Shown piece after piece: positions 1-4,944 of a stretch of DNA of 6,952 nucleotides. The translations under genes were made by a program, and so were the position numbers. How positions within the stretch are numbered: position 1 is the first letter of the stretch; every line of letters begins with the position of its first letter. This stretch comes from Cyanobacteria bacterium UBA11370. GTDB taxonomy: Bacteria > Cyanobacteriota > Cyanobacteriia > Cyanobacteriales > Coleofasciculaceae. The notes under the pieces were generated by a model, which had not been told where the DNA came from, did not search any database, and was given only the letters and a program-made list of their open reading frames with translations. Location of the stretch: assembly GCA_003486645.1 (NCBI GenBank), contig DNGI01000171.1, positions 1-6,952 on the forward strand, read 5' to 3'.

Positions 1-25
1 CCTCTCCCCCTCTCAATCTTAAGGG

Positions 26-1630
26 CTAGCGTTCAACGGTAGAACTTGCCGCAACAAGTTCCAATGGCGGCTTTTGAGTTTGAGACTCAGCTTCGTTGAG
101 CAAGTACTCAGCCAATTGTGCCTCAATTTGATTCCGTACAATTTGACGATACTCTAAGAAATGTTCAAAATGAGCGCAATTAATTAAATAAGACTCAAAC
201 ACACGGGGATTTTTTTGGAGAATTGAGAATAGCTGATACCAGAATTGAAAGCGGGTATCGCGTTTAATTCCCTGTCGCCAGAAGATAGTCAGCATCGCTC
301 GAATCTCTACCAATCCTGGCATCTTAAACTTTTTGTGATTAGGACTTGGCTTCATTTGCAGAAAATGCCGATAAACTCGTCCTAAATAGCGGTGAGGTTC
401 GTACAATTCCCAGAAACATTTCACATACTCACGGGCGATTTCATCCATAGGACGAGTCGGGATAAAATTCGTGAGTGTGGCTTGGTGGATGTTCGCTTCC
501 TTATCCTCTTCCAACAAACGTCCTTCTTTCTTCAGTCGATGCCAAAGGGCAGTATTAGGTAACGCCTGAAGCATACTAACCATCGCTTGCGGAATAGCGG
601 TCGCTTCCACAAAATCAATAATGCGATCGCCTGCGCCTGATTTTTCTGCATCAAACCCAACAATAAATCCTGCCATTACTCGCAGTCCTGCCCGATTGAT
701 GGTTTGAACGGCTTCCATTAGGGAGTTGCGGGTATTTTGGAATTTTTGAGTTAGGGCTAAACTATCCGTATCCGGTGTTTCAATGCCTACAAAAACTGCA
801 CTAAAATTAGCCGCAATCATCAAATCTAATAATTCTTGATCTTGGGCTAAATCGACAGAGGCTTCGGTTGAGAAGCGGAACGGGTAGCCTCGTTCTGCCA
901 TCCAAGGGCCAAGTTCTCGGAGTAATAATTTAACATTGCGTTTGTTACCAATGAAATTATCATCCACCATGAAAATGGTGCGCCGCCATCCTAGATCATA
1001 GAGGGTTTGCAACTCAGCGAGTAATTGAGCTGGGGTTTTGGTGCGGGGTTTGCGACCATAAAGCACGATAATATCGCAGAACTCGCATTGAAAGGGACAT
1101 CCCCGTGAAAACTGCACCGACATATCCCCGTAGGCGTTTAAATCCAACAGATCATATCGGGGAATGGGTGTAGTTGTAACATCTGGCTTTACACCATTGG
1201 CACGAAAGATCCCAGAGGTTTCTCCGCGTTCTAGCGCTTCTACAAATAGCGGTAGGGTAATTTCCCCCTCATCCAAAATCAGAAAGTCTACTCCAGCTTT
1301 TAGCGCCGCCTCCGGGACGGAAGTCAGATACGGACCACCCGCAGCCACCTTCTTGCCACGTCGCTTTGCCTCACCAATCAAGTCTAGTAAATCCCCTTTC
1401 TGGACAATCATGCCAGATATAATCACCAAATCCGCCCAATTCCAGTCGGCTTCAGTTTCAAACCGGATATTACGGTCTACCAAGCGGAACTCCCAGGTTT
1501 GGGGCAAGATTGCTGCCACGGTAATCATACCCAATGGCGGCATAGCGACTTTGCGTCCGACTAATTCTAGAGCTTTATCAAACGACCAGAAGGATTTGGG
1601 AAATAAAGGGTAGAGGAGTAATACGCGCAT
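26..1630 (-). CDS. B12-binding radical SAM protein, DUF4070 type (HpnP-related family)
   Basis: A complete 534-residue protein starting at ATG 1630. Residues about 1-140 look like a cobalamin-binding Rossmann domain (opening MRVLLLYPLF, PPLG at 31-34, GGP at 98-100, DEGE at 120-123). The classical DxHxxG cobalamin ligand motif is not evident; the nearest segment reads VDRNIR. The radical SAM core follows, with cluster-binding cysteines C178, C182 and C185 in CPFQCEFC (CxxxCxxC) and a GIETP motif near 282-286. Residues about 380-520 match the DUF4070-type C-terminal region seen in B12-dependent radical SAM enzymes, including the hopanoid C-2 methylase HpnP. Such enzymes typically methylate unactivated carbons using SAM and methylcobalamin. 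The substrate cannot be read from sequence, and cyanobacteria carry several paralogues, so I give no symbol. No hopanoid gene is adjacent. The family call is firm; the HpnP function is only possible. Confidence 0.93.
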   Translation of the reverse strand: MRVLLLYPLFPKSFWSFDKALELVGRKVAMPPLGMITVAAILPQTWEFRLVDRNIRFETEADWNWADLVIISGMIVQKGDLLDLIGEAKRRGKKVAAGGPYLTSVPEAALKAGVDFLILDEGEITLPLFVEALERGETSGIFRANGVKPDVTTTPIPRYDLLDLNAYGDMSVQFSRGCPFQCEFCDIIVLYGRKPRTKTPAQLLAELQTLYDLGWRRTIFMVDDNFIGNKRNVKLLLRELGPWMAERGYPFRFSTEASVDLAQDQELLDLMIAANFSAVFVGIETPDTDSLALTQKFQNTRNSLMEAVQTINRAGLRVMAGFIVGFDAEKSGAGDRIIDFVEATAIPQAMVSMLQALPNTALWHRLKKEGRLLEEDKEANIHQATLTNFIPTRPMDEIAREYVKCFWELYEPHRYLGRVYRHFLQMKPSPNHKKFKMPGLVEIRAMLTIFWRQGIKRDTRFQFWYQLFSILQKNPRVFESYLINCAHFEHFLEYRQIVRNQIEAQLAEYLLNEAESQTQKPPLELVAASSTVER

Positions 1631-1773
1631 TTTATTTTAGGAAGTAAAGAGTAGGGAGTGAGTCATGGGGGTGTTCTCCCTTTCCTTGCTCCCTGATCCT
1701 CAGTTTTCAGTTCCCCTTAGTATAAGCTTTGCTGTCAAATGTGAGTGTTTCAGGTGGGAGAGAGGCGATCGCG

Positions 1774-2117
1774 CTAAACATACAGTAACTGATTAGCAAT
1801 TTCATCTGCTGTCAAAGTATCAATGATAATTGCCACTCATTCAGCAATTTCATAGGCATTTCTCCGTTTAGCAATCATAATTCCTGCATGGGTTTGGTGA
1901 TTAGTGAGATAATCTGTATGTAATTTATCAAAATCTAGTCGGTTATGAGTTAATATACAGCGTTCAACCGACGCAGCAAAAGCCAGTTGCTCTGAATCTG
2001 TTTTGCCTAACATTCCCTCTGATCTTGCTGTTGTTGTATTAGACCTCGTGCTAACAGTAAGGTAGCGACTAGAACATCGACATCTTCATCAACATAAACT
2101 TGAGCAAAAATGGTCAT
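1774..2117 (-). pseudogene. Broken DUF5615 PIN-like toxin gene (partner of the DUF433 gene)
   Basis: ATG at 2117 overlaps the stop of the upstream DUF433 gene (ATGA, 2117-2114). Translation opens MTIFAQVYVDEDVDVLVATL, the acidic N-terminus typical of DUF5615 (Mut7-C/PIN-like) proteins. After RGL the frame is lost and hits a TAG at 2009-2007. Shifting frame near 2038-2041 restores TTTARSEGMLGKTDSEQLAF, then CILTHNRLDFDKLH, the conserved 'ThNr.DF..L' motif. Adding one A (CTAATACA to CTAAATACA) would give RGLNTTTARSEGML. A second lesion is a TGA at 1839-1837 after RRNAYEIAE, where a TGG tryptophan would be expected. The repaired reading frame is about 114 residues and ends at TAG 1776-1774, which is normal length for the family. 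Two independent lesions make it a likely dead gene, although a sequencing error could explain one of them. Confidence 0.85.
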
Positions 2118-2407
2118 CTTTGATTTAGTCTAGTTTTGATAGCTGGATGAACTAACTCATCAGGGACATGATTCCCCTCGATATATTCATTAATTTCTGC
2201 TTGATTATCTAAATAAAAACTCAGAGCATCAAAGACTTGAGCTAAACTTAAATGGGGTAAGTGCAGGGGAATTTCTTCTGGTCTGATTCCTAAACGCCAA
2301 TTTTCTACAATAGCTCTTACAGATGTTCGAGTTCCAGTAATAATTGGTTCACCTGACAAAATTTCCGGCTTACGAGTGACATAGCGAGAGGTTGTTGTAG
2401 TTGTCAT
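2114..2407 (-). CDS. DUF433 domain antitoxin-like protein
   Basis: Small protein of 97 residues from ATG 2407; a TTG at 2425 would add six residues. The only SD-like motif (AAGG, 2431-2428) lies too close to the TTG and too far from the ATG, so the start is not decided. The body carries the DUF433 signature: KPEILSGEPIITGTRTSVRA, then a winged-helix-like stretch with LGIRPEEIP and LSLAQVFDALSFYLDN. DUF433 proteins are commonly encoded just upstream of DUF5615 PIN-like proteins and are regarded as antitoxins, probably DNA-binding and autoregulatory. That arrangement is present here: the stop overlaps the start of the DUF5615 gene by ATGA, implying translational coupling. Since the partner is broken, this is probably an orphan antitoxin that still keeps an open frame. 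Confidence 0.87.
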   Translation of the reverse strand: MTTTTTSRYVTRKPEILSGEPIITGTRTSVRAIVENWRLGIRPEEIPLHLPHLSLAQVFDALSFYLDNQAEINEYIEGNHVPDELVHPAIKTRLNQR

Positions 2408-2425
2408 TGATTGAGTTTTGAGCAA

Positions 2426-2441
2426 TACCTTTTTTAAGGTA
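2426..2441. repeat. Perfect inverted repeat at the start of the DUF433 gene
   Basis: TACCTT, a four-T loop, then AAGGTA: a 6-bp perfect stem immediately upstream of the possible TTG start at 2425. It contains the only SD-like AAGG of the DUF433 gene. It could be an operator for autoregulation or an RNA hairpin masking the ribosome site. The structure is seen in the sequence; the role is inferred. Confidence 0.4.
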
Positions 2442-2480
2442 GCATGGGATGAGTTAGAGAGTCTTATGAGTCCACTTCTA

Positions 2481-2560
2481 TATTAAGTATATTTTAACTC
2501 ACGCTGAATACGATAAAGACAGGTGGAAAAATAACCCTTACTTTTAATCCAGAAACTTAT
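2481..2560 (+). repeat. 80-bp displaced copy of the higB-higA junction
   Basis: Matches 4113-4192 at 79 of 80 positions in the same orientation. It encodes the last 20 codons of HigB (KYILTHAEYDKDRWK onward, to the TAA) and, in the overlapping frame, the first ten codons of HigA. The single difference, A at 2533 versus G at 4165, changes the higA start ATG to ATA and a HigB aspartate to asparagine. The fragment has no upstream higB body and no downstream higA body directly attached, so it is a relic of a second higBA locus or of a partial duplication. The near identity implies a recent event or gene conversion. Confidence 0.92.
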
Positions 2561-2575
2561 ATAGCATTTGCATTA

Positions 2576-2941
2576 TTAATAATAACCAACATACTGATAC
2601 GCCTCATTTTTGACCAGAGTTAGAAGCGCGATCGCCTTTCTCAACCGATACTTATCATCGTCAAGTACATCCACTTTATTAGGTTGTTCCAGGTGTTCCA
2701 ATAAGGTTTTCGTCCCTTCTACAATTGCATCACTCAAAAATTGAATGTAGCTGCCCCTAACTTCAGGAATCAACTCAACTAAAGGTAAGTTAATCATCTC
2801 CTCTTCCAATTCTAAAAGAGTTGACTTGGCTTGGGCAATCTTAGAGAATTTAGAATGGGCTAACCAAGCATAAAACTCTTCACTCAAATCAACACTATCG
2901 TTTTCAATTCCATCAGCAGAGTAGAAATTAATAGATAACAT
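2576..2941 (-). CDS. Hypothetical protein, second gene of an unknown two-gene cassette
   Basis: Open frame of 121 codons. ATG at 2941 overlaps the stop of the upstream gene by one base (TAATG), and an excellent SD (GGAGGAG, 2950-2944) sits in the end of that gene, so the start is well supported. I do not recognise the family. The protein is acidic and looks mostly helical, with charged stretches such as LLELEEEMINLP and LLEHLEQPNK, an EEFYAWLAHSKF segment near residues 21-32 and a tyrosine-rich end (AYQYVGYY). No signal peptide, membrane segment or metal-binding cluster is visible. Its stop lies in an AT-rich palindrome (2572-2583), about 15 bases from the higBA relic. The tight coupling suggests that it works with the upstream gene product. 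A TA or immunity-type pair is possible, but only from the surroundings. Confidence 0.72.
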   Translation of the reverse strand: MLSINFYSADGIENDSVDLSEEFYAWLAHSKFSKIAQAKSTLLELEEEMINLPLVELIPEVRGSYIQFLSDAIVEGTKTLLEHLEQPNKVDVLDDDKYRLRKAIALLTLVKNEAYQYVGYY

Positions 2942-3381
2942 TACTCCTCCTGCATAAACTCACTTTTGGGAACATTCTCGGTGCAAACGATTCCCGACGC
3001 ACTCAGTTTCTGTTTGCCTGTCTTAGAAATCGAACTCGCACTGACTAAACCAATGACAGTCTGCTTTTCAATTATCTTTTCAACTTCGTTGCCATAAATA
3101 TAACGAGTTTTGATTTCAATATGAGGTTCATTCACCTCCAGAATGCTCAGTGTTTGTGGGTGAGAATCTTGATTAAACTGGGTATTTACATCAGCTAATA
3201 GGTTTTGTACCTCTTGAATCTTTCCTTTCTCCCTCAATCGAATATCCCCTCGCGGATCGTTTCCATAGGTTTCCGTACAGTCAATCCCATCAGCCTGAAG
3301 CTTTTGCATTGTCCATTGCTTTAATGCTTTATGCGCTTTTAGTGCCTCAATCAGCTTGTCTTCATCAGACGGAATTGTCAT
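2941..3381 (-). CDS. Hypothetical protein with a repeated QKL-A-GI-CTE motif, first gene of an unknown two-gene cassette
   Basis: Open frame of 146 codons from ATG 3381. No SD is visible before the start (the preceding bases are pyrimidine-rich). A TACAAT -10-like element at 3414-3409 would give a leader of about 20 bases. I do not recognise the family. The N-terminus is a charged helix (LIEALKAHKALKQWTMQKL). The middle (about 48-107) alternates hydrophobic and charged residues and looks alpha/beta. The motif QKLxAxGIxCTE occurs at residues 26-37 and again at 124-135, with nine of twelve positions identical. The only two cysteines (C35 and C133) fall at the same place in each copy. There is no membrane segment or signal peptide. 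The gene is coupled to the next one by TAATG, with that gene's SD built into its own last codons (MQEE). Confidence 0.75.
   Translation of the reverse strand: MTIPSDEDKLIEALKAHKALKQWTMQKLQADGIDCTETYGNDPRGDIRLREKGKIQEVQNLLADVNTQFNQDSHPQTLSILEVNEPHIEIKTRYIYGNEVEKIIEKQTVIGLVSASSISKTGKQKLSASGIVCTENVPKSEFMQEE
2944..2950 (-). promoter_or_regulatory. Strong Shine-Dalgarno inside the end of the upstream gene
   Basis: On the minus strand this reads GGAGGAG, followed by TAATG, so the ribosome site for the 121-codon gene is carried by the last codons of the 146-codon gene. This is the strongest SD in the window. It supports both the start at 2941 and translational coupling of the two genes. Confidence 0.75.
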
Positions 3382-3408
3382 GGAGAAACTGGAGATATAT
3401 CAAAATTT

Positions 3409-3414
3409 ATTGTA
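3409..3414 (-). promoter_or_regulatory. Putative -10 element for the unknown cassette
   Basis: On the minus strand this is TACAAT in the context GCTACAATAAA, 27 bases before the start at 3381. The same 11 bases appear in opposite orientation before the vapB-like gene. No convincing -35 is seen at 16-18 bp spacing, so it is a weak call on its own and is supported mainly by the matched arrangement of the two sites. Confidence 0.35.
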
Positions 3415-3429
3415 GCGAATTGCGATCGC

Positions 3430-3465
3430 AATGGCAGCACGAGGTTTTGAGGAGGCTGATTTAAT
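3430..3465 (+). repeat. Diverged 36-bp fragment of higA
   Basis: Matches 4405-4440 at 33 of 36 positions, same strand. In the higA frame it reads MAARGFEEADL, against MEARGLEEADL (residues 82-92) in the intact HigA, that is, the start of the helix-turn-helix region. The flanks do not match higA. Together with 2481-2560, which holds the first ten higA codons, it brackets the unknown cassette in the same order and orientation as in the intact gene. Confidence 0.75.
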
Positions 3466-3482
3466 ATTAATACTCCTGTATT

Positions 3483-3507
3483 GGGTTGGGAACGTCCTAA
3501 TCAACCC
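3483..3507. repeat. Inverted repeat upstream of the vapB-like gene
   Basis: GGGTTG at 3483-3488 pairs with CAACCC at 3502-3507 across a 13-base spacer. It lies just upstream of the TACAAT at 3518-3523. VapB-type antitoxins autoregulate by binding palindromes in their own promoters, so this is a reasonable operator candidate. No other evidence supports it. Confidence 0.3.
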
Positions 3508-3517
3508 TAATCGGAGC

Positions 3518-3523
3518 TACAAT
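3518..3523 (+). promoter_or_regulatory. Putative -10 element for the vapB-like gene
   Basis: TACAAT in GCTACAATAAA (3516-3526), 28 bases before the start codon at 3552. It is the exact reverse complement of 3406-3416, which sits 27 bases before the divergently transcribed cassette. A good -35 is not evident. Confidence 0.35.
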
Positions 3524-3551
3524 AAAACAAGGAATACTGATTTATTTCGCA

Positions 3552-3776
3552 ATGGAAGTTCTAAAACTGATAACAACAATTGATAAATCGGGATATCTCA
3601 GTATTAATATCCCAACAAAGTTAGCGGCTGGATTGGTAAACATTGTAGTTGTTTTGAATCCGGTTTCATTGGAGGTGAAGCCACATCCCAGGTATAATTT
3701 TTCTGATTTAGTAGGGCGATTAAGTTGGCGGGGAGATGCGGTAGCTATTCAGAGAAATTTACGGGATGAATGGTAA
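3552..3776 (+). CDS. VapB-like antitoxin
   Basis: A 74-codon gene whose product, MEVLKLITTIDKSGYLSINI at the start and FSDLVGRLSWRGDAVAIQRN near the end, resembles a small cyanobacterial antitoxin family encoded directly upstream of PIN-domain toxins. The N-terminal half is beta-rich (dimerisation and DNA-binding part). The C-terminal segment, ending LRDEW, is the part expected to wrap the toxin. The start of the PIN gene overlaps the last 11 bases (ATG 3766, stop TAA 3774-3776), the usual TA arrangement. No good SD is visible; AAGGA at 3529-3533 is too far away. Because the toxin gene is truncated, the protein is probably an orphan antitoxin. It could still bind related VapC toxins encoded elsewhere. 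Confidence 0.8.
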   Translation: MEVLKLITTIDKSGYLSINIPTKLAAGLVNIVVVLNPVSLEVKPHPRYNFSDLVGRLSWRGDAVAIQRNLRDEW

Positions 3777-3855
3777 TCGCTATATATTGGATACCAACGC
3801 AATTGTGGCTCTACTTCATAAGCACGAATTACTAATTGGACATGGAAAAAGATAG
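3766..3855 (+). pseudogene. Truncated PIN-domain (VapC-like) toxin, N-terminal remnant
   Basis: ATG 3766 overlaps the vapB-like gene. The 29 codons begin MNGNRYILDTNAIVALL, the first strand and first catalytic aspartate (LDTNA) of PIN-domain ribonucleases. After about residue 24 the similarity ends, and a TAG stops the frame at 3853-3855. A PIN toxin needs about 120-140 residues with three or four acidic residues, so this fragment cannot be active. I found no remainder of the gene in the window. The break falls at the leader of higB, and the remnant is in the same reading frame as higB, separated from it by the TAG. This suggests that higBA joined here and displaced the 3' part of vapC. Confidence 0.8.
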
Positions 3856-3879
3856 GAGGACAGCAAAACCGAGGGTTTT

Positions 3880-4179
3880 ATGCACATAATCAGTCGTAAA
3901 AAACTACGGGATTTTTGTCAACAGCACCCTGATTCTTGTGATGCTCTCGATAATTGGTACAAGTTGAATACTAAAGCAAAATGGAGGAATTTGTCTGAAG
4001 TTCAGACCGTTTATTCAACCGCTGAAGCGGTGGGTAATTTTACAGTTTTCAATGTCAAAGGTAATCGCTATCGGTTAATAGTAGATATAGTTTACAGTGA
4101 TCAAACAATTTTTATTAAGTATATTTTAACTCACGCTGAATACGATAAAGACAGGTGGAAAAATGACCCTTACTTTTAA
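3880..4179 (+). CDS. higB: HigB-family type II toxin (mRNA interferase)
   Basis: A 99-residue protein, the usual length for the HigB_toxin family (RelE superfamily fold). Its opening MHIISRKKLRDF, the core FNVKGNRYRLIV (about 57-68) and the C-terminal LTHAEYDKDRWK (83-94) are family hallmarks. HigB toxins cleave mRNA in association with the ribosome and are neutralised by HigA, which is encoded downstream in this toxin-first order. The start at 3880 is the first after an in-frame TAG (3853) and has GAGGG four bases upstream. A stronger AGGAGG at 3854-3859 is about 20 bases away. The end overlaps higA by 17 bases. No truncation or missing motif is seen, so it is probably functional. Confidence 0.92.
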   Translation: MHIISRKKLRDFCQQHPDSCDALDNWYKLNTKAKWRNLSEVQTVYSTAEAVGNFTVFNVKGNRYRLIVDIVYSDQTIFIKYILTHAEYDKDRWKNDPYF

Positions 4180-4561
4180 TCCAGAAACTTATGGAAGATT
4201 GCTGACTCGCTATCAACCGAAAGTGATTGAAACTGAGGCAGAAAATGAACGAGCAATAGCGATCGCTGAAAAATTAGCCCATCGAGAGAATCGCACAGCA
4301 GAAGAATCTGCTTTGTTTAAACTATTAATTGCTTTGATCGAAAAGTATGAAGATGAGCAATATCCCATGGGGAATTCAACTCCACACTCAATGCTGCTAC
4401 ATTTAATGGAAGCGCGAGGTTTGGAGGAGGCTGATTTAATTGGAATTATTGGTTCAAGTGCAGTTGCTTCAGAAATTTTTCAGGGAAGCCGAGAAATAAG
4501 TCTTGCAGAAGCTATGATTTTAGGGGAGTTTTTTCATGTGGATTTTAGGTTATTTATTTAA
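4163..4561 (+). CDS. higA: HigA-family antitoxin, helix-turn-helix regulator
   Basis: A 132-residue antitoxin that overlaps higB by 17 bases, with AGGTGG just before the ATG. The N-terminal part (about 1-70) is charged and helical. The C-terminal part (about 77-132) is an Xre/HigA-type helix-turn-helix: LMEARGLEEADLIGIIGSSA, then VASEIFQGSREISLAEAMIL, ending GEFFHVDFRLFI, typical of cyanobacterial HigA. It neutralises HigB and, with it, normally represses the operon promoter. Codons 1-10 are duplicated at 2481-2560, with the start changed to ATA, and codons 82-92 at 3430-3465. No operator palindrome is obvious in the short leader upstream of higB. Confidence 0.92.
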   Translation: MTLTFNPETYGRLLTRYQPKVIETEAENERAIAIAEKLAHRENRTAEESALFKLLIALIEKYEDEQYPMGNSTPHSMLLHLMEARGLEEADLIGIIGSSAVASEIFQGSREISLAEAMILGEFFHVDFRLFI

Positions 4562-4944
4562 CTTACTTACGAAAGTTGAAAGAACACACCCTACAAGATC
4601 TGCGATCGCACTCGTTTTTGGATGTGCCGCCGGGAACTCATGACCACCTTTACCTTTGCAATAAATTCTGCTACAGAGGGAATCTATTACGTTGGTACAG
4701 AAAACTACTCTTATAGTAGATCAAGAGGTGCGATCGCTCCCTTAAATTAACACTAAACTTTACTTATTGGAACAGTTGATCATCCCAATTCAAAAAAGAT
4801 TGAGGGGGAGAGGGGGAGAGTGGGAAAAATTTTATTAGGGCTGATAGCCGGACATCCTATGATTCTTGATTCTTAATTTCTACTCTATTACTCTCGTTCT
4901 GTTCTACAATTATGCCCCATTATTCTTTTCCAACTTCCCCTTTT
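4562..4944. other. Intergenic region, no supported gene
   Basis: A 383-bp gap between the convergent higA and the SPFH-FHA gene. It holds two HIP1 octamers (4602, 4730), a purine-rich tandem repeat (4802-4820) and short open stretches. One of these is a 42-codon frame at 4622-4750 (MCRRELMTTFTF onward) with no SD and no family resemblance. A weak 4-bp hairpin (GGCT/AGCC near 4846) is not followed by a proper T-run, so no terminator is called. Confidence 0.6.
4802..4820 (+). repeat. GAGGGGGA tandem repeat
   Basis: Two perfect 8-bp units plus three bases. The reverse complement of the left edge of the window (1-14) carries the same GAGGGGGAGAG string, also preceded by AAGATTGAG. These may be members of an interspersed G/A-rich intergenic repeat. 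Confidence 0.55.

Noticed and set aside
1164..1613. 149-codon open frame on the plus strand
   Set aside because: It lies antisense inside the radical SAM gene, has no recognisable domain, and its composition is what a shadow frame gives.
1733..1739. TTGACA on the minus strand upstream of the radical SAM gene, as a -35
   Set aside because: The nearest TATACT is only eight bases away, too close for a sigma70-type promoter, and no -10 is seen at 16-18 bp.
2561..3429. Insertion-sequence explanation for the cassette inside the higA relic
   Set aside because: No transposase frame, terminal inverted repeats or target-site duplication visible. About 212 bp of higA is missing rather than cleanly split.
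4622..4750. 42-codon plus-strand frame (MCRRELMTTFTF onward), with an overlapping frame from 4561 reading LRKLKEHTLQDL onward
   Set aside because: No SD and no family match that I recognise. Two short overlapping frames of similar quality suggest chance or unrecognisable gene debris.
4843..4856. GGCT-GAT-AGCC hairpin as a terminator between the convergent genes
   Set aside because: Only a 4-bp stem and no proper T-run directly after it on either strand.
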